Assembly: GCA_013138555.1 (NCBI GenBank)
Contig: WTCN01000176.1
Span: forward strand, 1 to 11,421
Direction: 5' to 3'
DNA: 11,421 nt
Source: Methyloprofundus sp.
GTDB taxonomy: Bacteria; Pseudomonadota; Gammaproteobacteria; Methylococcales; Methylomonadaceae
A program made the translations under genes and the position numbers. Under the pieces are notes generated by a model. The model ran no database searches, was not told the origin of the DNA, and worked only from the letters and a program-made list of their open reading frames with translations. How positions within the stretch are numbered: the stretch's first letter is position 1; each line of letters opens with the position of its first letter. Positions 1-6,516 of the stretch are shown piece after piece.

Positions 1-417
1 AACAGGCATAATCAGACAGCCAAGGTTATTGGCCACTTCTGCATTAAAATCAAACTCAAAAACTGAATCATCACCGCTATAATCAGGGCCAACACATAAC
101 ACAGTTTCACACTGCTCGGTAAGTGCACGATATTTAATTAAAATTCGTTTTAACAATTCATTATATTTATTCTTTTCAATAAGAGCCTGAGCTTCCTCAA
201 GTTGGCAACCGTACATCGATTCATAGGAAAGATCAATTTGATACTTACGCCTCACCAACTGGATCAACTCATCTTTTTCTCCATTCGTATGGATAATAGG
301 TCTAAAAAAACCGATTTCACCTGCATAACCCGATAGCATATCCATCATCGCCAACATTATGATAGATTTACCACTCCCCTGTTCTGCCCCTGTTACATAA
401 ATATTCTGTTTATTCAT
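1..417 (-). CDS. pta: Phosphate acetyltransferase, N-terminal part (cut by window edge)
   Basis: The 139 visible residues form the P-loop NTPase-like (BioD-like) domain that opens the long form of phosphate acetyltransferase, the enzyme that interconverts acetyl-CoA and acetyl phosphate in the cytoplasm. A Walker A-like motif GAEQGSGKS lies at residues 10-18, followed by GFFRPI at about 37-42, as in the N-terminal regulatory part of long Pta proteins. The catalytic C-terminal domain would lie beyond position 1, so the assignment rests on the N-terminal domain only; another dethiobiotin synthetase-like protein is a less likely alternative. The ATG at 417 has only a weak AGGCG upstream, whereas a much better AGGAG serves a micro-ORF just before it (see findings). 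It is divergent from the DUF3047-like gene. Confidence 0.75.
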   Translation of the reverse strand, partial: MNKQNIYVTGAEQGSGKSIIMLAMMDMLSGYAGEIGFFRPIIHTNGEKDELIQLVRRKYQIDLSYESMYGCQLEEAQALIEKNKYNELLKRILIKYRALTEQCETVLCVGPDYSGDDSVFEFDFNAEVANNLGCLIMPV

Positions 418-430
418 TACTGATTTACGC

Positions 431-504
431 CTAGTCACTAAAAACAATCATAAAAATCTCCTGATGACCCACAATCCCCAGCCATATTCAAACGCCTTCG
501 TCAT
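431..504 (-). other. Two overlapping micro-ORFs in the pta leader
   Basis: Reading towards pta, an ATG at 504 opens an 18-codon ORF (MTKAFEYGWGLWVIRRFL) that stops at 448. Its stop overlaps the ATG at 451 of a second, 6-residue ORF (MIVFSD) that stops at 431, 13 bases before the pta ATG. The second ORF has the best Shine-Dalgarno in the region (AGGAG, 458-462, spacing 6). A leader peptide or translational coupling is possible. Such short ORFs also arise by chance, so this is only a candidate. Confidence 0.2.
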
Positions 505-530
505 TTCTGTATGCTAATAAAACTCAAAGT

Positions 531-540
531 AGTGTACACT
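531..540. promoter_or_regulatory. Palindrome AGTGTACACT, possible operator
   Basis: This is a perfect 10-base palindrome in the divergent intergenic region, 114 bases upstream of the pta ATG. A weak TTGAGT element on the pta strand lies close by (522-527). The location suits an operator for pta or for the divergent gene. No regulator can be named from the sequence. Confidence 0.25.
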
Positions 541-571
541 TTTGCATATTATTGAAAATGAAAGAACAAGG

Positions 572-650
572 TGTAGGGGGCATTCTATGCACTAATTAGC
601 TAGCACGGAAGCTTTTATCTCTTCCAATGGTGCATAGAATGCATCCTACA
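572..650. repeat. Long inverted repeat (hairpin/MITE-like element)
   Basis: The two 21-base arms at 572-592 and 630-650 match at 19 of 21 positions. They begin and end as TGTAGG...CCTACA and share the core GCATTCTATGCAC. The 37-base centre contains a second small stem, GGAAG (607-611) with CTTCC (621-625). It lies between the divergent pta and DUF3047-like genes. The size and symmetry fit a REP/MITE-type dispersed repeat, and it might also act as a terminator-like structure. No transposase is present. Confidence 0.75.
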
Positions 651-695
651 TAAAATATCTGCAAGTTTTATTAAATATCCACGACTCACAGCATT

Positions 696-1337
696 ATGCC
701 ACTGCGAAGCCTATTGATAATTTTCTGTTTTTTATCTTTTAACTGTTATGCTGAATCTATTTATATCAGTGACTTTAGTAATCCCTCATTAGAGGACTGG
801 CAACATAAATCGTTTAAGGAATATACACAATACCAAATAGTCGACATGGAGAAGCAAACAGTACTGCAAGCGAAAAGCACAGCTGCTGCGTCAAGTTTAT
901 ATAAGCAAGTGAAAATAGATTTACAGAAAACTCCCTATTTAAACTGGTCATGGCGTATTGACCGAAAACTATCCATTCATGATGAACAAAGTAAACAGGG
1001 CGATGACTTTAGCGCCAGAATTTATCTTATCATTAAGGGCAAATGGTTTTTCTGGCAAACCAAGGCAATTAATTATGTCTGGGCAAATCATAGCCGCAAA
1101 AATAAAGCCTGGGCAAACCCTTTTGCCGGTAACAGTGTTATGATGATTGCAGTGCGTTCAGAGACTGACCAGATAAAGCACTGGTATACAGAAAAGCGCA
1201 ATGTATTAACAGATTTTAAAAGTCATTTTGCTGATGACATTCGTTTTATTGATGGCATCGCCATTATGACCGATACCGATAATGCTGCTGGCAGCGCCCT
1301 TAGCTATTATGCAAATATTTATTTTAGTGAACACTAA
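696..1337 (+). CDS. Exported DUF3047-like protein of unknown function
   Basis: This 213-residue protein has an N-terminal signal peptide: a hydrophobic stretch at residues 5-14, then NCYA-ES, suggesting cleavage near residue 19. The mature part is rich in aromatic residues and beta-strand patterns. Stretches such as YLNWSWRID, GDDFSARIYLI, INYVWAN, NPFAGNSVMMIAVRS and GIAIMTDTDNAAGSALSYYA fit the DUF3047 family as I remember it, whose function is not established. The location would be periplasm or outer envelope. No Shine-Dalgarno precedes the ATG at 696, but an in-frame signal peptide directly follows it, which supports this start. The next gene begins 86 bases downstream with its own ribosome site; the two probably share a transcript. 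Confidence 0.75.
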   Translation: MPLRSLLIIFCFLSFNCYAESIYISDFSNPSLEDWQHKSFKEYTQYQIVDMEKQTVLQAKSTAAASSLYKQVKIDLQKTPYLNWSWRIDRKLSIHDEQSKQGDDFSARIYLIIKGKWFFWQTKAINYVWANHSRKNKAWANPFAGNSVMMIAVRSETDQIKHWYTEKRNVLTDFKSHFADDIRFIDGIAIMTDTDNAAGSALSYYANIYFSEH

Positions 1338-1423
1338 ACCATGCATGAGGCGCTCTTTTACCTGAAACCTAGCACAGCAGTCCGTAAGTCCGTATTGCTT
1401 GCAAAAAAACAAGGAGTGACTTT

Positions 1424-1954
1424 ATGAAAACTAAAAAAAACATACAAATTAAATATTTTTTTAGCTCACTTATCTTATGCTTAATGAGTGCTGGCGTATG
1501 TGCAGAAACCAAAATTGCCATTCTTGACTTTGAGCTTAAAGATTTAACGCTGATGCCACGAATACCTGCTGAAATTAAGCGCACGGCCTCTATAAAGCCA
1601 CTCTTAGAAGCAGAACTTAAAAAAGCACATTACGTCATTATTGATATTGATTCCAGCAGTCAAAAAATGGCGGATAGTGGTGTCGGTTATTTATTCGATC
1701 ATCATGACGTAGCAGCAAATCTGGGTAAGCAGTTTGGTGCTGATTATATTCTTGTTGGAAGACTACATAAACCCAGTTTTTTGTTTGCTTATTTGATGGG
1801 ACATTTAATTAGAGTCAGTGATGCCAAGTTGATAGGAAATTATATTTCTGAAGCAAAAGGGCCCAGTAAAAAGTTAACAATCAAAACTGTCGAAAGCCTT
1901 ACTGTCAAAATTGATAAAACCCTTGATAAGCAGTATTTACCACCTTCTAAATAA
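1424..1954 (+). CDS. Exported DUF2380-like protein
   Basis: This 176-residue protein starts at an ATG with a strong Shine-Dalgarno (AGGAG, 1412-1416, 7 bases before). A basic N-terminus (KTKKNIQIK) and a hydrophobic segment ending VCA-ET give a signal peptide of about 28 residues. The mature part opens with KIAILDFELKDLT and contains a GADYILVGRLHKPS stretch. This pattern is shared by DUF2380 proteins and resembles the nucleotide-binding-like N-terminal fold of TolB/CsgG-type periplasmic proteins. The function is unknown; a periplasmic accessory protein is the safest reading. It follows the DUF3047-like gene on the same strand and is closed by an intrinsic terminator at 1989-2019. Confidence 0.75.
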   Translation: MKTKKNIQIKYFFSSLILCLMSAGVCAETKIAILDFELKDLTLMPRIPAEIKRTASIKPLLEAELKKAHYVIIDIDSSSQKMADSGVGYLFDHHDVAANLGKQFGADYILVGRLHKPSFLFAYLMGHLIRVSDAKLIGNYISEAKGPSKKLTIKTVESLTVKIDKTLDKQYLPPSK

Positions 1955-1988
1955 ATGTAAAGCTTACCGATAGCATTAAAGGCATAAC

Positions 1989-2019
1989 CTTACACACAAA
2001 AGTCTGTAAGTCATTTTTT
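1989..2019 (+). terminator. Intrinsic terminator after the DUF2380-like gene
   Basis: A stem CTTACA (1989-1994) with TGTAAG (2005-2010) is extended, past one mismatch, by AC/GT and closed by an AAAA loop. It is followed by a run of six T (2014-2019). It lies 35 bases after the stop codon, and would end the DUF3047/DUF2380 transcript before the CRP-type site. Confidence 0.65.
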
Positions 2020-2034
2020 AAAGCAGCGTCATAG

Positions 2035-2050
2035 TGTGACGAGGTTCACA
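2035..2050 (+). promoter_or_regulatory. CRP-type binding site
   Basis: The sequence TGTGA-CGAGGT-TCACA is an exact match to the two half-sites of the CRP consensus (TGTGA-N6-TCACA), and the flanks are AT-rich. It is centred about 49 bases upstream of a possible -10 element, TATATA (2089-2094). A start near 2101 would put the site at about -58, close to a class I activator position. The presumed target is the small gene at 2206. The regulator could be any CRP/Vfr-type member of the family. Confidence 0.55.
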
Positions 2051-2068
2051 AATTACATATTTGCATGA

Positions 2069-2078
2069 GAACTAGTTC
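2069..2078. promoter_or_regulatory. Palindrome GAACTAGTTC in the promoter of the small gene
   Basis: This is a perfect 10-base palindrome between the CRP-type site and the candidate -10 element, where a repressor could block polymerase. It is flanked by TGCAT (2062-2066) and ATGCA (2084-2088), which form a looser outer symmetry. Further downstream the leader contains a run of ten T (2103-2112). No regulator can be named. Confidence 0.3.
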
Positions 2079-2205
2079 ACTTTATGCATATATAACGTTA
2101 TCTTTTTTTTTTACTTAAAGGTATTATATTATCCAAAGAGGCAATAGTTGATTTAAAGGGATTTCAACATTGGTTAATAATGAAAAAAGTGCGAGGGTTA
2201 GTAAC

Positions 2206-2484
2206 ATGACTACAGCAGCGATAGATATAGATGTACTTGACGAGTTATTTGAAAATCAAAAAAAACTTGATGATGTTTTAAACTCATTTTTTGATGATGA
2301 TTCTTTTCTGAGTAGTTCCATTCCAGTGGACGATAATGTGTCTGGAAGCAATTCTGTTGAAGACTTTTCGCTTAGTTCTGATGATAACATTTTAGATCAG
2401 AAAAGCCGCAACATATCTTATTTGATTGTGCCTTTAATATTGGAAATTGCGGCAATATATTACGGAGTAACGTATTTCACCTGA
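2206..2484 (+). CDS. Small acidic tail-anchored protein, unknown function
   Basis: I do not recognise this protein (92 residues from this start). Its N-terminal two thirds are very acidic and rich in Ser, Asp and Asn (FFDDDSFLSSSIPVDD, SLSSDD) with no hydrophobic segment. The C-terminus, after the basic KSRN, is a single hydrophobic segment (YLIVPLILEIAAIYYGVTYF) that ends the protein, so it is probably tail-anchored with the acidic part in the cytoplasm. I chose the ATG at 2206 because GAGGG (2193-2197) lies 8 bases before it. A TTG at 2170 in the same frame, with AAGGG 9 bases before, would add 12 residues. A ten-codon ORF (2180-2209) overlaps the ATG as ATGA. A CRP-type site lies upstream, and the gene stands alone. 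Confidence 0.55.
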   Translation: MTTAAIDIDVLDELFENQKKLDDVLNSFFDDDSFLSSSIPVDDNVSGSNSVEDFSLSSDDNILDQKSRNISYLIVPLILEIAAIYYGVTYFT

Positions 2485-2522
2485 CTTTCAGTATAAAGTT
2501 AAAGCTGTTTACTGAACTCGGA

Positions 2523-2575
2523 AGCGGGATCTTTAGTCCCGCTCAGCCTGACAGGATAGACTTTATCCTAGCGGG
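2523..2575. terminator. Hairpins between convergent genes, probable two-way terminator
   Basis: Between the ends of the small gene (plus) and letB (minus) lie a stem AGCGGGA (2523-2529) with TCCCGCT (2537-2543) and a second stem AGGATA (2553-2558) with TATCCT (2564-2569). CCCGCT (2538-2543) can also pair with AGCGGG (2570-2575), giving a larger alternative structure. There is no long T-run on either strand, so termination is inferred mainly from the position. Confidence 0.4.
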
Positions 2576-2614
2576 CTCCCCACATTATAACTCAAGCTAT
2601 TTCGCATACATTCC

Positions 2615-5287
2615 CTAGTCAGCTAAAGCAATTTTCGGACTCCACTCTAACCATTCTGATTCGACACTGGAATATAATTCAAACACCTGATTATTATCTT
2701 CTTTTTCCACAGCGCTACTATCAGGTGTAGCAAAAGCAATCCCCCCTAACACAATGTTTTCAAGTGACTCAGTCCTTACTTGTGCGCCACTAAATAAACC
2801 AAAATCAACCTGCACACCACTGGCATGCCAGAATTTGGTATTATTTTTAATCAATGCTGCATACTTTTCCGCAATATAAATATCAATTAAAACAAACTGT
2901 GCATTTTTTGATAACTGGAAGCTTCTTACTTCGCCAACATTGATCTGCCGGTAGGAAACGCTATTACCCACTTTAATCGATCCTAAACTCGGAGATTTTA
3001 GTACGATATGCAGGCCGTTCCTTATCTCTGGCTGATTCAGCTCGCCGACAAAATGGGTCTGCTTCTGACCATGACCGGGCTCTATTTCCAGATAGTTTCC
3101 TTTTATTAAAGTATCCAGATGTTTGTTTTTAAACAAGCCCAGCTGGGCAGCCAGCAACCAGAACCTTGTCCCCTGGCGTGCAAACTCGGTTGCACTATCA
3201 AATAATTTTGCATGGGCTATGATCGCCTGGTTATTGTCAGTCAATTCAACCCGGCTTACCTCACCTACCTTAATTCCCAGGTATTTTATCGCCGTTCCTT
3301 TGCTTATCCCTTGCGCTAGAGGAAACCTTATTTGTATGTCCTCAGTTTGCTGTAATGCCTGCTGCTGGCTTTGATATAAAGGATAAACCTGCTTATCCGA
3401 CTGCTTAGTAACAACGGAAGATTCAATATTAGCAAAACTAATCCCACCATTTAACAGGGAATGCACCGATGCCATATTCACATCGACCCCTGATAAATCG
3501 GCTTTTACCTGTAAACCGCTATTGCGCCAGAATCGACTCTTGCTCGTGATTAAGTCTTGATATTTATTGCTAATCGCTGCGCTAATAATAATTTCATCCC
3601 GCTTGTCACTTAGTGTGTAATGAACAATTTTACCGACAGGAATTTTTTTGAAATATATTTTTGTACCCATCGCCAGAGAGCCTAATTCTTCAGTTGTGAT
3701 ACGAATAAGCTGGGTATTTTTATCCTGTTTATAGCCAATTAAGCCAGACTCTGTTGCAGCATCATAATCTTTGTACAAATGATAAACCGCACCATTTTTA
3801 ACCTTTTTATGCTTTAAATCGGGCGTTATAAATTCAATTCCCCCCGTTAATATCGTATCGACTGTTCCAGTTTTAATATCCAGCCCTGAGGGGCCGAGAT
3901 TAACATGCACACCACTGGTATTCCAAAAGCGTGAATTGCTGGCGACTAGGTGAGCATAGCGTTCACTAATATAAATGTCTACCAGCACATGCTCACCTTT
4001 TTTATCTAGCTTAAAATCATGAACCTGGCCAACCTGTATTTTTTTATATAATATCGGGCTGGCATACTCTATAGAACCTAACGATTCAGCCTTTAAGAGT
4101 AAATGCATGCCTTTCTCGCCTGCCAGCATAAGAGGGGGCTTGTTTAGCGCAACAAATTCTCTACTATCTTCCCCATGCCCGACCTGCATATTAATATGAC
4201 TGCCTTGTAGCAGGGATTTAAGCCCGGAAAAATCAGTGAGTGAAAGCTTAGGCTTATCTAGCCAGAATTTAGTACCTGTCTTAAGTAAGCTTGTTGCGCG
4301 TGGGTCAAACATCACTTCTGCAATCACGTTTGTACCATTTTTGGTATAACTCAGTTTTTTAACAATACCAATTTTAAAAGCATCATATTTAACGTCAGTC
4401 ACCCCTTCTTCCAATCCTATGGCAGATGCAAAATTAATTTTTACCGCAATGCCCACTTTAGCACTGTCAAAATCTTTATGTAATTCGAATTGTGTTCCAT
4501 TACCCACGACATCATGCGTCGTTTTGGTTTTGCTATCGGGTGTATAAAATGCAATGCCTCCGGCAATTAAAGCAGCCAAGGACTCAGTATGCACAGAAAG
4601 ACCACTTAAACCTGCTTTAATCGACAAACCACTGGCATTCCAGAAACGGGATGAATGTTTGACTAAGTGAGCATAACGCTGTTCAATGCGTACTTTTATG
4701 ATCACACCACTTTGTGTTTCTGCCAATTCATAGTCCAGCACTTCTCCTACCGGGATCTCACGAAAATATATTTTCGACCCCCGGCTAACAGAGCCTAAAT
4801 GTTCAGCAAAAATATCAATATATAAACCCTGAGTATAATCATCTATGACGGGCGGCTTTTCCAAAGCAATGAAGTCACGCTGTGATCGACCTTCCCCCGG
4901 GTTCATACGAATATAATTTCCTGAGACTATCGTTTCCAGGCCGGTAATTTCAGTCAGAGACACTTTAGGTTTAACCAGCCAGAATCCCGTTGTTTTACGT
5001 AAGCCCTCTTTTGCCGCACGCTGTATCTCCGCAATAACGTTGACTTGTTGTAGGTTTTTACTGATATGAACCTCCCTGACAACACCAATGCGTACACCTT
5101 TATAGATAATAGGCGTTTTCCCTTCCCTGATACCCGCTGCATTATCAAACAAGATGGATATTTCTATTCCTTTTTCAATCATGCTTTGATAAAGCACCCA
5201 GCCACCGATTAATGCCGAGAGTAAAGGTAATAACCAGATACCTGATAGCCAAGGCTTTCTTATGACTACAGGTTTAGTTTTATTCAT
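2615..5287 (-). CDS. letB: LetB/YebT-type lipid transport protein with seven MCE domains
   Basis: This 890-residue protein has a short cytoplasmic start, one membrane anchor (about residues 14-34, GIWLLPLLSALIGGWVLY), then MCE domains throughout. I count seven, recognised by repeats such as EGKTPIIYKGVRIGVVREV, RGSKIYFREIPVGEV, ASPILYKKIQVGQV, MGTKIYFKKIPVGKI, KGTAIKYLGIKVGEV and VGNSVSYRQINVGEV, plus a more divergent third copy. They start near residues 40, 155, 280, 395, 525, 655 and 760. E. coli LetB also has seven MCE domains and similar length (877 residues, from memory); it stacks hexameric rings into a periplasm-spanning tunnel for lipids. PqiB has three MCE domains, so LetB is the better name. 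The ATG overlaps the end of the preceding LetA-like gene by 8 bases (ATGAATAA), indicating translational coupling. Confidence 0.9.
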   Translation of the reverse strand: MNKTKPVVIRKPWLSGIWLLPLLSALIGGWVLYQSMIEKGIEISILFDNAAGIREGKTPIIYKGVRIGVVREVHISKNLQQVNVIAEIQRAAKEGLRKTTGFWLVKPKVSLTEITGLETIVSGNYIRMNPGEGRSQRDFIALEKPPVIDDYTQGLYIDIFAEHLGSVSRGSKIYFREIPVGEVLDYELAETQSGVIIKVRIEQRYAHLVKHSSRFWNASGLSIKAGLSGLSVHTESLAALIAGGIAFYTPDSKTKTTHDVVGNGTQFELHKDFDSAKVGIAVKINFASAIGLEEGVTDVKYDAFKIGIVKKLSYTKNGTNVIAEVMFDPRATSLLKTGTKFWLDKPKLSLTDFSGLKSLLQGSHINMQVGHGEDSREFVALNKPPLMLAGEKGMHLLLKAESLGSIEYASPILYKKIQVGQVHDFKLDKKGEHVLVDIYISERYAHLVASNSRFWNTSGVHVNLGPSGLDIKTGTVDTILTGGIEFITPDLKHKKVKNGAVYHLYKDYDAATESGLIGYKQDKNTQLIRITTEELGSLAMGTKIYFKKIPVGKIVHYTLSDKRDEIIISAAISNKYQDLITSKSRFWRNSGLQVKADLSGVDVNMASVHSLLNGGISFANIESSVVTKQSDKQVYPLYQSQQQALQQTEDIQIRFPLAQGISKGTAIKYLGIKVGEVSRVELTDNNQAIIAHAKLFDSATEFARQGTRFWLLAAQLGLFKNKHLDTLIKGNYLEIEPGHGQKQTHFVGELNQPEIRNGLHIVLKSPSLGSIKVGNSVSYRQINVGEVRSFQLSKNAQFVLIDIYIAEKYAALIKNNTKFWHASGVQVDFGLFSGAQVRTESLENIVLGGIAFATPDSSAVEKEDNNQVFELYSSVESEWLEWSPKIALAD

Positions 5288-5900
5288 TTATATCATCCCA
5301 GATTAATCTTGAGTCAAAGCGTAGCGCAGCAAACATGGTTAATAAAACCACGCTTTCAAATAACAAAGCAGCGGGCTCTATATCGACTGATGCAACTTTA
5401 TCAAATTTAACAATCCCCAGTAAAATGCTGATGACAAATATATCCAGCATAGACCAGCGCCCGACATATTCAATCATGCGATACATTTTTGTTCTAAGGC
5501 ACACATTTCTTTGCCAGTTAAATTGCACTGCAAGTAAAATCAAAGCTAGGCCAAACATTTTTAGTAAAGGCACAAGAATACTGGCGATAAAAACAATCAA
5601 TGCAATGGGCTGCATACCAATATTGGCCAGATTAATAATACCGGAGATAATGGTATCTGTGCGCATCACACCCGCTTTATTCAAGGTCATAATGGGTAAC
5701 ACATTGGCCGGAATATACAGAATAAAACTACTGATCAACAAGGCCCAGCTTTGCGCCAGACTATGTGGTATTCTGGCGTACACTTGAGTGTGACAACGGG
5801 GACACTGCACAACTTCCTGCGCATTTTGTGGCAATGTTTTATGGCATACGCGGCAACATAGATAAGCTTGCCGTAAAGCAGAGACAGGCTTATTTCCCAT
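5280..5900 (-). CDS. letA: PqiA/LetA-type membrane protein, second half
   Basis: This 206-residue inner-membrane protein is a single PqiA domain. It opens with a four-cysteine zinc ribbon (CRVC...CPRC), followed by about four hydrophobic segments: ALLISSFILYIPANVLPIM, PIALIVFIASILVPLLKMFG, SMLDIFVISILLGIV and ALLFESVVLLTMFAAL. E. coli LetA is a single protein of about 430 residues with two such domains; here the domains are separate genes, this one matching the second. It would form the membrane partner of the LetB tunnel. I chose the ATG at 5900, which overlaps the preceding gene by 11 bases; an in-frame TTG at 5909 would add three residues. The end overlaps letB by 8 bases. Confidence 0.85.
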   Translation of the reverse strand: MGNKPVSALRQAYLCCRVCHKTLPQNAQEVVQCPRCHTQVYARIPHSLAQSWALLISSFILYIPANVLPIMTLNKAGVMRTDTIISGIINLANIGMQPIALIVFIASILVPLLKMFGLALILLAVQFNWQRNVCLRTKMYRMIEYVGRWSMLDIFVISILLGIVKFDKVASVDIEPAALLFESVVLLTMFAALRFDSRLIWDDINE

Positions 5901-6516
5901 GATGCTCAATTAAAGTCCAAACCAGCCTTTTATTCAGTAACTGGGTTTGCAGAGAACTGCTTAATAATAAAATAACAAAAGCATATAAACCCAGCCCAGG
6001 CTCCAGCTCAGCATCACTTCTTAATTTTATCGCTGACACCAGAATACTGAGCATAAAAATATCCAGCATTCCCCAATGACTCAAGCGGGTATACCACTTA
6101 AAACTCACGGCTAAATAACGGGTTTTTACTTTATGATAGAGACGCGTCGTAATGAAAATAATCAGTACCATTTTAGCGAGTGGCACCAGTATCAGTGTCA
6201 ATAGAATTAACAGCGCAATACCCATATTTCCAGTATTGAATAAGGTTAACAGACAGTTATAAATAGACATTGCTTGGGTGTTACCTAACATGGTAAATTT
6301 CATCACAGGCAACATCATGGCGGGGAAATAAAAAATCAGTCCTGTTACCACGCACAAAAAATTATGTCTAATGGAAAGGCGAACCGGATGCTCGACGATA
6401 TAGCCGCACCGTGGACATTCACTGACATAACCTTCTTTGACCGGTTCTGCCGTATCAATTAACAAGTCACATTCAGGACATGCCGTTAATTTATCGGTAT
6501 TTAACCTGGATAGCAT
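5890..6516 (-). CDS. letA: PqiA/LetA-type membrane protein, first half
   Basis: This 208-residue protein is the other half of the LetA pair. It has a zinc ribbon (CPEC at residues 13-16, CPRC at about 34-37), then hydrophobic segments including FLCVVTGLIFYFPAMMLPVM, GIALLILLTLILVPLAKMVL, MLDIFMLSILVSAI and LYAFVILLLSSSL. The Pro-rich membrane motif and the MLDIF motif recur in the downstream gene, so the two are paralogous domains. Its ATG lies inside the end of dnaE (26-base overlap) without a clear ribosome site, so it probably depends on dnaE translation. Together the two halves total about 414 residues, close to one LetA. Inner-membrane location is inferred from the segments. Confidence 0.85.
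   Translation of the reverse strand: MLSRLNTDKLTACPECDLLIDTAEPVKEGYVSECPRCGYIVEHPVRLSIRHNFLCVVTGLIFYFPAMMLPVMKFTMLGNTQAMSIYNCLLTLFNTGNMGIALLILLTLILVPLAKMVLIIFITTRLYHKVKTRYLAVSFKWYTRLSHWGMLDIFMLSILVSAIKLRSDAELEPGLGLYAFVILLLSSSLQTQLLNKRLVWTLIEHHGK

Noticed and set aside
1369..1584. Minus-strand open frame across the start of the DUF2380-like gene
   Set aside because: It overlaps a gene that has a good ribosome site and signal peptide, and it lacks its own support.
2103..2112. Ten-T run as a phase-variation switch
   Set aside because: It lies in the leader rather than in a coding frame, and nothing shows length variation.
3123..3374. 83-codon plus-strand open frame opposite letB
   Set aside because: It lies opposite an MCE repeat coding stretch and shows no recognisable protein features.
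5335..5787. 150-codon plus-strand open frame opposite the second letA half
   Set aside because: It is antisense to a clear PqiA domain, its composition has no domain character, and it has no supporting context; it is a shadow.
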